Of a DNA stretch of 16,263 bases, positions 6,971 through 15,699 are shown piece by piece. The stretch is taken from NCBI GenBank assembly GCA_945937855.1, contig CAMEUC010000010.1, forward strand, positions 1 to 16,263, written 5' to 3'. The stretch comes from an uncultured Clostridium sp. (GTDB lineage Bacteria > Bacillota > Clostridia > TANB77 > CAG-508). Below the pieces are notes generated by a model. The model did not search any database and had not been told where the DNA came from. It was given only the letters and a program-made list of their open reading frames with translations. Positions within the stretch are counted from its first letter, which is position 1. Each line of letters opens with the position of its first letter. Both the position numbers and the translations under genes were made by a program.

Positions 6971-9900
6971 ATGTCAAATTTTGTACACCTACACGTTCAC
7001 AGTGAATTTAGTTTACTAGATGGAGCAAACAAAATAAAAGAACTGCCAGCTAGAGCAAAAGAACTTGGAATGGAAGCAATAGCTATTACAGACCATGGGG
7101 TTATGTTTGGTGTAGTTGATTTTTATAAAGAATGTAAAAAAGTAGGAATAAAGCCTATTATAGGATGTGAAGTTTATGTAGCACCAAGAAGCAGATTTGA
7201 TAAAGAACCTGGAATAGACAATAAATACTCACATCTAATTTTACTTGCAAAAAATGAGGTGGGATACAAAAATTTATCTCACTTAGTATCAAAGGGATTT
7301 ACAGAAGGTTTTTATTATAAACCTAGAATAGATTTAGAGATATTAGAACAATATCATGAAGGACTAATATGTTTAAGTGCATGTTTAGCCGGAAGTGTAA
7401 ATAAAGCAATTTTAAAAGATGATATAGAGGAAGCAAAAAAAGTTGCGTTATGGCATAAAAACTTATTTGGGGAGGATTATTACTTAGAAGTACAACCAAA
7501 TGGACTTCCAGAACAAGTAAAAGCAAACCAAAAGCTAATTGAGTTAAGCCGAGAATTAGAAATTCCTCTTGTTGCAACAAATGATGCACATTATTTGAGA
7601 AAAGAAGATGCATATAATCATGAAGTTTTACTTTGCATACAAACTGGCAAAAAAATGAGTGATACAGATAGAATGAGAATGGGAGTAGACGAATTCTATG
7701 TAAAATCACCAGAAGAAATGTTAGATTACTTTAAAAATATTCCAGAAGCAATTGAAAACACTGTAAAAATAGCCGAAAAATGTAATTTTGACTTTGAGTT
7801 CGGAAATACAAAACTTCCCAATTACGATGTCCCACCAGAATTTAAAACACATACAGAGTACTTTGAAAAACTTTGTTATGATGGAATAAAGAAAAGGTAT
7901 GGAGATAATCCTTCTAAGGAAGTAATGGACAGAGTAGAGTATGAATTATCTGTTATAGAAAAAATGGGCTATGTTGACTATTACCTTATTGTATGGGATT
8001 TTATAAATTACGCAAAATCTCAAAACATATCTGTTGGACCGGGGCGTGGGTCTGGTGCTGGTTCAATAGTAGCTTATGCAGTAGGAATAACAGATATAGA
8101 CCCAATAAAATATAATTTACTTTTTGAAAGATTTTTAAATCCAGAAAGAATAAGTATGCCAGACTTCGACGTAGACTTTTGCTATGAAAGACGACCAGAG
8201 GTTATAGACTATGTTTGTAGAAAATATGGAAGAGACCATGTTTCTCAAATTATAACATTTGGAACAATGGCTGCAAGAATGGTAATAAGAGATGTGGGAC
8301 GTGCCTTAGATGTGCCATATGCAGAGGTAGATAAGCTTGCAAAAATGATACCAAATGAATTACATATAACAATTAAAAAGGCATTAGAACAAAACAGAGA
8401 ACTAGCAAATTTATACGAAAATGATGAGCAAACGAAGAAGATATTAGATATTGCAATGGGACTAGAAGGAATGCCAAGACAGGCTTCAACACACGCGTGT
8501 CGGAGTTGTTATTACAAAAGACCCTGTTATAGAGTATGTACCTTTATATGTAAATGAAGGAAATATAACAACAGAATTTATAATGACAACCCTAGAAGAA
8601 TTGGGTCTGTTAAAAATGGACTTTTTAGGGCTTAGAACTTTAACCGTTATAGCAGATGCAATTAAATATGTTAAAAAAACTAGAGGCATAGATGTAGAAT
8701 TTGACAAAGATATGAATGACCCAAAAGTATTTAAAGAAACTTGGCAAGCAGGAAATACATCTGGAGTATTTCAATTTGAAAGTCAAGGCATGAAAAACTT
8801 TATGAAGGAACTAAAACCCGATAGCTTAGAAGATATAATTGCCGGAGTTTCACTTTATAGACCTGGACCAATGGACCAAATTCCAAGATATATTCAAAAC
8901 AAGCTTAATCCAGAACATGTAATCTACACACACCCTGCACTAGAGCCAATTTTAAATGTAACATATGGTTGTATGGTATACCAAGAACAAGTTATGCAAA
9001 TAGTAAGAGATTTAGCTGGATATTCTCTAGGAAGAGCTGATTTAGTCCGTAGAGCTATGGGAAAGAAAAAACTAGATGTAATGGCAAAAGAAAGAGAATA
9101 TTTTATACATGGGCAGACAGATGAAAATGGTAACATAATTATTCCGGGGTGTATTAGAAATGGAATAGATGAAGCAAGTGCAAATAAAATATTCGACGAA
9201 ATGGCAGAGTTTGCAAAATATGCTTTTAACAAATCTCATGCAGCAGCATATGCAGTTGTATCTTATAGAACAGCATATTTAAAAACATATTATCCTACAG
9301 AATTTATGGCAGCAACACTAAATAGCTTTTTAGGAAACTTAGATAAAGTTCCAGAATATATAGATGAATGTAGAAGAATAGGAATAAAAATATTAAATCC
9401 AAGCATAAATAAAAGCTATACAAAATTTGCAGTATATGGTAATGATATAAGATTTGGTTTAGGTAGTGTTAAAAATGTGGGAGTAGGTGCAGTTGATAGT
9501 ATAGTTGAGGAAAGAAAGAAGAATGGAGAATATAAAAGCTTTACAGATTTTTGTGAAAGAATATCTGGGGAAGCGGTAAACAAAAAATGTATAGAAAGTT
9601 TAATAAAAGCAGGTGCTTTTGATGAACTAGGACAAACAAGAGCAACACTTATGGCTTCATTTGAAAGAGTTTTAGATACAATAAACAATACTAATAAAAA
9701 GAATATGCAAGGACAAGTAACATTATTTGATATTGCAACCGAAGACAAATCTGTAGAAGAAAACAAATACACATTTACAACACTTCCTGAATATAGCGAA
9801 AAAGAGATTTTATCAATGGAAAAGGAAATGCTAGGAATATACATATCTGGACATCCACTTGAGAAATATAAAGATTTAATAAAAAAAGTTGCAACAATAG

Positions 9901-10481
9901 ATACGTTAAAAATGATAGAATTACAAGAAATTGAAGATCCAAATTTTGATATAACAACTATGGATGGAAAACCTGTAAAGTTTGCAGGAATTGTAACTTC
10001 TGTAAAAAAGAAATATACAAAAAATAATACAATTATGGCATTTGTAACAGTAGAAGACTTGTATGGTTCCTGTGAAATAATAGTATTTGATAGTTGTTAT
10101 GGAAGGTCAAGTGGAATATTGTTAGAAGAAAACATAGTAATTGTAGAAGGAAGACTTAGCATAAGAGAAGATGAAGATATAAAAATTGTAGCAAATAATA
10201 TACGAGAACTAACTGAAAATGAAATTTCTCGAAGTGAAAGTAAAGTAGAAAACATGGCTAATAGACCTAAAGTTCTTACTTTAGATATAACAAAATTGGA
10301 AGAAGAGCAAAAAGCAAAACTACGTGGAGCAATAAGATTTTTTAGCGGAGACAAAAACAATATTGCAGTACAAGTATTAGATAATGGAGAATATAAACCA
10401 TGTGGAACAATATACTTAGATAAAGAAATATTAATACAGTTTGAGGATATTTTAGGAAAAGAAAGAGTAAAAGTAGAATAA
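6971..10481 (+). CDS. dnaE: DNA polymerase III alpha subunit (DnaE), read through one CGG +1 shift
   Basis: C-family replicative polymerase. Dropping C8501 gives a 1169-residue protein of normal family length. An N-terminal PHP domain begins HLHVHSEFSLLDG at residues 6-18. The palm has PDFDVDF at 397-403 with catalytic Asp398 and Asp400. The third catalytic Asp (KMDFLGLRTL, Asp550) lies after the shift. The thumb/fingers motifs YRPGPMDQIP, YGCMVYQEQVMQ and FNKSHAAAYA follow. A clamp-binding motif QVTLF is at about 915-919, and a C-terminal OB fold lies at about 1000-1090. Shift residue Gly511 is in STHACGVVITKDP, where the family has a conserved glycine. A conventional reading ends at TGA 8555-8557 and separates the catalytic aspartates onto two peptides, which could not support replication. 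This makes dnaE the strongest argument that the CGG is decoded. No other in-frame CGG was found; off-frame ones (for example 7801, TTC GGA) are harmless. Confidence 0.95.
8501..8504 (+). other. CGG +1 frameshift site 5 (dnaE, CGGA)
   Basis: Zero frame reads CAC GCG TGT CGG AGT and ends at TGA 8555-8557. Skipping C8501 gives TGT GGA GTT GTT ATT ACA AAA GAC, that is C-G-V-V-I-T-K-D, the conserved HA(A/C)GVVI segment of DnaE. The glycine is conserved in the family and no residue is missing. Confidence 0.94.
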
Positions 10482-10508
10482 TGGACTATTTTGGAAAGAT
10501 TAGGTTAA

Positions 10509-10694
10509 ATGAAAAAGAACCAAGAAATTAAATATGAAAAAACAAGAGAAAGTGAGCTAAATGAACTTTATGACAAAACAGAAGACTTGCAAAATAGAGT
10601 TTATGAATTAAAAGAAATAATTTATGAAAAAGACTCTATAATTGAAGACTTAAATAGACAACTAGAAGAAATAAGGCATATACAAACGGACTAA
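10509..10694 (+). CDS. Short coiled-coil protein, function unknown
   Basis: A 61-residue, highly charged protein that is almost entirely heptad-like (repeated Leu/Ile/Val with Glu, Lys and Asp), so a coiled coil is likely. It has no membrane segment or cysteine. It starts 28 bp after dnaE on the same strand, with AGATTAGG upstream of the ATG, and is followed by a terminator, so it is probably the last gene of the dnaE transcript. I do not recognise a family. A chance frame is less likely given its position and amphipathic pattern. Confidence 0.6.
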   Translation: MKKNQEIKYEKTRESELNELYDKTEDLQNRVYELKEIIYEKDSIIEDLNRQLEEIRHIQTD

Positions 10695-10735
10695 AATTGC
10701 AAATAAAAAATATATTATTGCGTAATTTGAAAAAT

Positions 10736-10779
10736 AACTCCCTTCATTTTTTGATATATAATATGAAGGGAGTTTTATT
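10736..10779. terminator. Bidirectional terminator between convergent genes
   Basis: AACTCCCTTCAT (10736-10747) pairs with ATGAAGGGAGTT (10763-10774) over 12 bp, followed by T-rich sequence on the plus strand and preceded by A-rich sequence that gives a U-run for the minus strand. It lies between the dnaE transcript and the converging gene ending at 10805. Confidence 0.85.
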
Positions 10780-10804
10780 AACCTCTGAAAATATAAACAT
10801 AGTT

Positions 10805-12532
10805 TTATTCTACTACTGGTGCAATAAAATTTTCAATAGCATCACGAAGTTTAGGATGATGTATAACAAAATGAATTGTTGGATGAGTATTTTTTGAAAT
10901 CATTACCCATTTACCAGAATGAATAGTAATGTTAATATTTCTAAATGTATTTGTTTTATTCTTTAAAATTTTATAATTATTATGACTACTCATATATTTT
11001 TTTGTATCAGTTAAATGTTCTAAATATTCTTCGTAATTATAACAAATGTCATTAGAATAGAAACTATCTGAAAGAGAAAGAATAGGAGGATAATTTACAA
11101 ATTCATCTTCCGATAGTTGTACTATCTCATCTTCTAAAATATTGTTATCTAAAATCTTTTTAATCGTTTGTCTCTGTTTTTCTACAGAATCTAGTATTAC
11201 TTTTATATTTTCATCATTAACTTTATTGCGTTTTAAAATTTTCAAAAGTAACTCATCAGAAATTGTATGAATAGGAAGTGAAGATAAAATTCTTCTGAGA
11301 TGTCCGTTGGTATTTGCATCAGATGAAATAAAAGCATCAAAAGCATTTTTATTTTCTACTCGATAAATGTCCATAAGTGATTTTGCTTTATTTAGTAAAC
11401 ATTCGGATTTTGTTCTATAATATGCAACATCGTTTTTGTTACTTGTCAAATGATATTTTCCTTTATTATGATAGCCTTTAATACATTCCCCAGTAAGTGC
11501 AATAGCACCTGATACATAATTAAAATGACAATAAACAGAGTTTTGTATTCCTGTTAAATAATATGGAGAAACTTGACCTGTCATATAAATTGGAATCCAA
11601 CTTTCTAAACCTAACATCATTTCATTAAAAGGACGATCAAGATTGTGAATTATATTTAAATGCAATCCTCTTTTTAATGTCATAGCTATTGCAAACATCC
11701 ACTTTTTTCCGAAATCTACATCTTCTGCCATATCCTCCATAGGCATATCACTACACATAAAAACAGGCTCATTAGATTTTGATAGCACAGTAGCTTTGAA
11801 GAAGTCCAATTCTCCTTGTTTCATTTCTTCTATTCCATAATAAGTTTTTGAACCAGACTTATAAAAAGGAACAAAAGGAACTTTCATTTCATCAAAATGA
11901 ATTGCTTTAATATATGTATCTAGATTAAAGTTATCTAAATTTTTTAAAAATGTATCAATTTTATTGTTACTAGGAACTGAATTAGTAGAAAGCCAGTTTG
12001 ATAATTTGTTAAAATAATTAGATCTATCATCTAAGTCTTTTAAAGAGCAACCTATAAGAAGTGAAATAGATTTTTTATCATCTTCAGACTTATATTTTGT
12101 AACAATAAAATTACATACAGCTTCAATAAAATCTTGAGGTTTTGATGGATTTCTGCTTCCCGAACGAATTTTAGAAAGTAGAGAAGCATCATAACCAATA
12201 GCTCGAGATAAATCAGCTATATTTATATTTAAGTTCAAAAGAATGTTTCTAAAATTTCTACTTAATTGTTCATAATCAATAGCAATATCATTTAAAGTGC
12301 TAGATAAAGCATTATAAATTTCATTTCGAGTTAGATTTATATTTTTATTTTGACTAATATTATACAAACCATCTACTAATTGTTCTAATTGTTTACTTCT
12401 TATATTTGGAGTTCTTTCACCATTGCGATAACGACTAATAACAGTAGAAGACAAACCAGATGCTACAACAAGTTCTTTAGAAGAACATTCCAATTGTTGT
12501 ATATATTTATTTAATTGCTCACAAAAATTCAT
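10805..12532 (-). CDS. Large protein with two helix-turn-helix domains, likely regulator
   Basis: A 575-residue protein. Two XRE-like helix-turn-helix domains are visible: about residues 5-43 (SSKELVVASGLSSTVISRYRNGER) and about 91-130 (NIADLSRAIGYDASLLSKIRSGSR). The remaining roughly 440 residues have no motif I can name. They contain hydrophobic-aromatic segments (for example GKKWMFAIAMTLKRGLHLNIIHN and SGKWVMISKNTHPTIHFVIHH) and no signal peptide or transmembrane helix, so a cytoplasmic sensor or effector domain is likely. The ATG has CGGAGG upstream on the coding strand. The gene is divergent from the sortase operon, with about 155 bp between starts, which suggests it controls that operon or itself. 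Codon use and base composition resemble the host, unlike the core of the neighbouring surface protein. No CGG codon was found. Confidence 0.8.
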   Translation of the reverse strand: MNFCEQLNKYIQQLECSSKELVVASGLSSTVISRYRNGERTPNIRSKQLEQLVDGLYNISQNKNINLTRNEIYNALSSTLNDIAIDYEQLSRNFRNILLNLNINIADLSRAIGYDASLLSKIRSGSRNPSKPQDFIEAVCNFIVTKYKSEDDKKSISLLIGCSLKDLDDRSNYFNKLSNWLSTNSVPSNNKIDTFLKNLDNFNLDTYIKAIHFDEMKVPFVPFYKSGSKTYYGIEEMKQGELDFFKATVLSKSNEPVFMCSDMPMEDMAEDVDFGKKWMFAIAMTLKRGLHLNIIHNLDRPFNEMMLGLESWIPIYMTGQVSPYYLTGIQNSVYCHFNYVSGAIALTGECIKGYHNKGKYHLTSNKNDVAYYRTKSECLLNKAKSLMDIYRVENKNAFDAFISSDANTNGHLRRILSSLPIHTISDELLLKILKRNKVNDENIKVILDSVEKQRQTIKKILDNNILEDEIVQLSEDEFVNYPPILSLSDSFYSNDICYNYEEYLEHLTDTKKYMSSHNNYKILKNKTNTFRNINITIHSGKWVMISKNTHPTIHFVIHHPKLRDAIENFIAPVVE

Positions 12533-12563
12533 TAAATACCTCCGAAATCAATAATTATTAACT

Positions 12564-12592
12564 ATTATAACATATCATAAAATTAGGAAAAA
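12564..12592 (-). promoter_or_regulatory. Probable promoter of the dual helix-turn-helix gene
   Basis: On the minus strand a TATAAT box (plus-strand ATTATA, 12564-12569) lies about 30 bases before the start codon, with a weak TTTTTC about 17 bases further upstream. The -35 element is poor, which would fit an activated or autoregulated promoter. Confidence 0.5.
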
Positions 12593-12687
12593 AACAATTA
12601 CCAAAGTTTCACGGAAAATTCGGTAAAAAACATAGAATCTAATACATAATATGATAAAATATTAATATAAAAAAGGAGGATAAAACA

Positions 12688-13725
12688 ATGAAAAAAAGAG
12701 GACTTTTATCACTAATCTTAACAATTTGTATGGTGTTGTTACTTACACCGATAGTTGCCTATGCTGAAGAGGTAGTAATCAACGGCGACCCTATCAATGT
12801 CCGCGCCGTAGACAACTCTGTTGACAAATCTTCGATAAGCGTGGATCTCTTCGTGATATTCTGTAACAAAGAAACCGGAGAAGAGCAACCTCGTGAGGGT
12901 ATCGACACGATTACTCCAGAGAATGTAACCGTCGCCACCTTTGAAACTATAAAAACGAACGCGATTGAAGATGCAAAAACGAAGCTGAACGAATGGCTTG
13001 AAATAATGCGCCAAGCAAATCCAGATATGCAGTTCACAGTTATCGGCGATATTGTCGTGGAGGGCGATGATGCAGAGTTTGACAATCGTACATATACCAT
13101 GAAAGGTAACGGCGATGATAATATAATCATAGGTGACGAAACTTCCGGCAATACAACGAGCGGAAGCCAAACCAGCTCACGATATATGCAGATTGACGGC
13201 GATTACGGTTATACAGGCAACTATACTGTAACCGCGACAGTTGAGGTTCAGGCTGTCGGCGAGACACCTTCCTATAGTATTATCGAAGGAGCAAATGGAG
13301 TTTGGATACAAAACAGCGACGAAACACTTACATTCCGTGCAAATGGTGATTTCAGCAAATTCACCGGCGTTAAAGTTGATGATACGTTGATTGACGTTAA
13401 GAATTATACGGCGGTTTCCGGCTCCACTGTTACCACATTGAAAGCCGATTACCTACAAACACTCTCTGTCGGCAAGCACACCTTGACCATTGTCTATAAT
13501 GATGGTGAGTGCAACACGGAGTTTGAAATCAAGGCGGCAAGCACGACCCAAGGCAACAAACCGGATGGTACGGTGACGAGCGAGAGCAAACCAACCATAG
13601 GCGAAATAACAAACCCGCAAACAGGAGATAATATAATAATGTTTATCATCATATTTGCACTAGCCTTGACAGGAATTTTAGTAACATGTATAATAAGCAA
13701 GAAGAGAGTTAAAAATAACAAATAA
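12688..13725 (+). CDS. Sortase-anchored cell-surface protein with GC-rich core
   Basis: A 345-residue secreted protein. The signal peptide spans residues 1-26 (MKKRGLLSLIL...VAYA, cleavage before EE). A C-terminal sorting signal NPQTG at 309-313 is followed by a hydrophobic helix at about 317-337 and a KKRVKNNK tail. The end of the mature part (about 200-285, with the pattern FRANGDFSKFTGV, then YTAVSGST, then SVGKHTLTIVYNDGE) resembles the X2/Ig-like modules of clostridial surface proteins. The region before it is not recognised. Base use changes sharply: signal peptide and anchor are AT-rich like the host, while roughly 12779-13620 is GC-rich with GGC, GTC, ACC and CGC codons. This suggests a transferred exported domain framed by native secretion and anchoring signals. 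The strong AAAGGAGG site fits high expression. A class B sortase follows immediately. Confidence 0.88.
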   Translation: MKKRGLLSLILTICMVLLLTPIVAYAEEVVINGDPINVRAVDNSVDKSSISVDLFVIFCNKETGEEQPREGIDTITPENVTVATFETIKTNAIEDAKTKLNEWLEIMRQANPDMQFTVIGDIVVEGDDAEFDNRTYTMKGNGDDNIIIGDETSGNTTSGSQTSSRYMQIDGDYGYTGNYTVTATVEVQAVGETPSYSIIEGANGVWIQNSDETLTFRANGDFSKFTGVKVDDTLIDVKNYTAVSGSTVTTLKADYLQTLSVGKHTLTIVYNDGECNTEFEIKAASTTQGNKPDGTVTSESKPTIGEITNPQTGDNIIMFIIIFALALTGILVTCIISKKRVKNNK

Positions 13726-13734
13726 TAATGATTA

Positions 13735-13770
13735 AAAAGGAAACTAGCTAAAAAATGTTAGTCTTCTTTT
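13735..13770 (+). promoter_or_regulatory. Intercistronic hairpin between surface protein and sortase
   Basis: AAAAGGAAACTAGC (13735-13748) pairs with GTTAGTCTTCTTTT (13757-13770) with a single mismatch and two G-T pairs around an 8-base loop. A short T-run closes the stem. It may attenuate transcription or mark an mRNA processing point, so that the abundant substrate is made in excess of its enzyme. Confidence 0.5.
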
Positions 13771-13786
13771 AAAAAGGAGAACATAA

Positions 13787-14542
13787 ATGTCTAGAGCTAA
13801 GCATTATAATAAGAAAAAAACAAACATTATAAGTATAATTCTATTATTCATTTTCATTATACTCTTATTTTATTCTGGCACGAAAATAGTTATATGGTAT
13901 ATGAATAATCAAAATAATAAAAAAATATCAGATGAGATAGCAGAATTTGTTACAGTTGATGAAACAAAAGAAGATGATGAGGAAAAATATGTAGTAGATT
14001 TTGAGAAATTAAAAGAAAAAAATTCGGATATAGTAGCATGGTTAAAAGTAAATGGAACTAATATTGAAACAACAGTTGTAAAGAGCACCAACAATGATTA
14101 TTATTTAACACATAATTTTAATAAAGAATATAATTCTGCTGGTTGGATATTTGCAGACTATAAAAATAAAGTTGATGGAACAGATAAAAATTTAGTTATA
14201 TATGGACATAATATGAGAGATAATTCAATGTTTGGTAGTCTAAAGTGGGTTATAAATGAAGATTGGTATAATAATGAAGATAATAAGTATATTACTTTAA
14301 TAACTGAAAATGAAACACAGGTCTATGAAGTTTTTTCGGTTTATCAAATCGAAAAAGAAGATTATTATATAACAACAGAATTTGAAAATGACAAAAAATT
14401 TGAGCAATTTGTAAACACTATAAAGAAAAGAAGTATAAAGGAATTTGATATAGATGTTTCAGGAAGTGATAATATTCTAACATTGTCAACATGTGCTAAT
14501 AACAATAAATACAGAGTTGTTTTACACGCTAAAAAAATATAA
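13787..14542 (+). CDS. srtB: Class B sortase
   Basis: Membrane-bound transpeptidase that cuts a sorting motif of the NPQTx type and links the surface protein to the cell wall. The 251 residues start with a basic stretch and one membrane helix (about 14-37). The catalytic domain then has YGHN with His141, LSTC with Cys236 and KYRVVLHA with Arg243, the full His-Cys-Arg triad. The helix spacing between His and Cys fits class B. The start follows AAAAAGGAGAACATAA. It lies directly after a gene ending in NPQTG, its probable substrate, and before two membrane-anchored secreted proteins that may belong to the same surface structure. Confidence 0.93.
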   Translation: MSRAKHYNKKKTNIISIILLFIFIILLFYSGTKIVIWYMNNQNNKKISDEIAEFVTVDETKEDDEEKYVVDFEKLKEKNSDIVAWLKVNGTNIETTVVKSTNNDYYLTHNFNKEYNSAGWIFADYKNKVDGTDKNLVIYGHNMRDNSMFGSLKWVINEDWYNNEDNKYITLITENETQVYEVFSVYQIEKEDYYITTEFENDKKFEQFVNTIKKRSIKEFDIDVSGSDNILTLSTCANNNKYRVVLHAKKI

Positions 14543-14557
14543 GAGGGGGAAAACAAA

Positions 14558-15682
14558 TTGAACGAAAATAAGAAAAGTAAAATATGGATGATAATTGCTC
14601 TTATTGCAATAGTAATAATTGTTATTCTTGGAGTAATGCTTTTAAATAATAACAAGAAAGAAAGTGATGAAGTGGGAAAAACGGAAAAGAGTGCTACAAA
14701 GGAAGATGTAAAAATAGTAGCAAATGAAGCAAGTAAATTAACACTAGAAGAATATAAAACAGATAATTTTACAATGAAAAAGCCTACCGGTTGGACTGTT
14801 GAAACTGGTGGCACAGGAATATTTTATGCGATTAGAGTTTATGATCCACAAAATACCAATAATCAAGTATATTTAATGCTAAAAGTTCAGCCATTATTAA
14901 AAAATACATCAGCAAAAACTAGTTGGCAGAATTATTATAGTATGAGTGGAAATAATTCTCAATATAAATTGTTCGCAGATGCAGTAGTTTTAGATAATCC
15001 AACAACAGAGGGATTTTATAAAAAATTTGATGAAATATCAACATATCTTAGTTCACTAGAGCCTACACTTTCTACAATGAAATTTCCTAAATTTAGTAAT
15101 TTTACAAAAATTGAAGAATTTGAGTCTAGTGCTAGTATGAAAAGTGTTGCACTAGATAGTAAAGTATTAAGAGGGACATTTACAGGCGAAAACTCAAAAG
15201 AAGGCGAAGGTTTATTTATGGCATCAGTAGTAAACTTTGGAAACCAATACCAAGGTGGAGTGGATATGGGATATTATATGATATATGATATAATGTCAAT
15301 AACTTCTGCTAAAGATGAGTTTATAGACTACAAAGACATTTTATTAGAATCAGTTAACTCAATAGAATTTACAGATAGCTATGTAAAACAAACAATAGAT
15401 GATAGTAATGCACAAACACAAAAAGCACTTGAATTAAACGCTTCAATGCAAAAAGCATTTGATTCATATATGAGTGCTTGGGAAAATAGGCAAAAATCTT
15501 ATGACATTATGAGCCAAAAACAAAGTGATGCAACATTAGGCTATGAAAGAGTATATGATACTGATACTGGTGAAATATATAAAGCATATAATGGATTTAC
15601 TGATGACTATACAGGAGAAAGATACCAAACAATTACCGATAATATGTATACAGAAAAAGTAACAGGATATATTGAAAAATAA
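14558..15682 (+). CDS. Membrane-anchored extracellular protein, function unknown
   Basis: A 374-residue protein with a basic N terminus and one uncleaved membrane helix at about residues 8-29, then an extracytoplasmic part. Residues about 68-115 (YKTDNFTMKKPTGWTVETG... followed by VYLMLKVQP) resemble the PsbP-like or surface-lipoprotein style in which a short beta domain handles a secreted partner, but I cannot assign a family. A helical, Gln/Ser-rich stretch (about 285-325) precedes a C-terminal domain with repeated Y-x-D-T and DDYTGERYQ patterns. The start is TTG with GAGGGGGAAAA upstream; no better ATG is available before the helix. It follows the sortase by 15 bp and is probably co-transcribed. 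It lacks its own sorting motif. Confidence 0.8.
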   Translation: MNENKKSKIWMIIALIAIVIIVILGVMLLNNNKKESDEVGKTEKSATKEDVKIVANEASKLTLEEYKTDNFTMKKPTGWTVETGGTGIFYAIRVYDPQNTNNQVYLMLKVQPLLKNTSAKTSWQNYYSMSGNNSQYKLFADAVVLDNPTTEGFYKKFDEISTYLSSLEPTLSTMKFPKFSNFTKIEEFESSASMKSVALDSKVLRGTFTGENSKEGEGLFMASVVNFGNQYQGGVDMGYYMIYDIMSITSAKDEFIDYKDILLESVNSIEFTDSYVKQTIDDSNAQTQKALELNASMQKAFDSYMSAWENRQKSYDIMSQKQSDATLGYERVYDTDTGEIYKAYNGFTDDYTGERYQTITDNMYTEKVTGYIEK

Positions 15683-15699
15683 AGATTTAGGAGAAATAA

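Noticed and set aside
3856..8504. Frameshifts as ordinary sequencing errors or pseudogenes
   Set aside because: Five of five are an extra C before GGN, none lies in a homopolymer, and reading is otherwise clean. A technical cause is still possible and is listed as a test, but it is not the simplest explanation.
3856..8504. Two-base deletions instead of one-base insertions
   Set aside because: At 4130, 5426 and 8501 the restored motifs (GTVGYM, GIPNVGKSS, HACGVVI) have no missing residue, so one extra base fits and two lost bases do not.
3856..8504. CGG simply reassigned to another amino acid
   Set aside because: Reassignment would keep the frame. Here the downstream frame changes by +1 at each CGG.
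8583..10481. Independent second DnaE-like gene of 632 aa
   Set aside because: It lacks the PHP domain and two catalytic aspartates, and the coding frame continues upstream to the CGG at 8501. It is the second part of one dnaE.
10482..10532. Mini frame starting at the ATG that overlaps the dnaE stop
   Set aside because: Only 16 codons, ends before the coiled-coil frame, and contains no CGG that could join it to the 10509 gene.
10697..10897. 66-aa open frame downstream of the coiled-coil gene
   Set aside because: It runs through the terminator hairpin and into the antisense of the convergent gene; no ribosome binding site or coding pattern.
12739..13170. Long antisense frames within the surface-protein gene
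   Set aside because: They result from the GC-rich core with few stops. The plus strand has the signal peptide, sorting motif and sortase neighbour.
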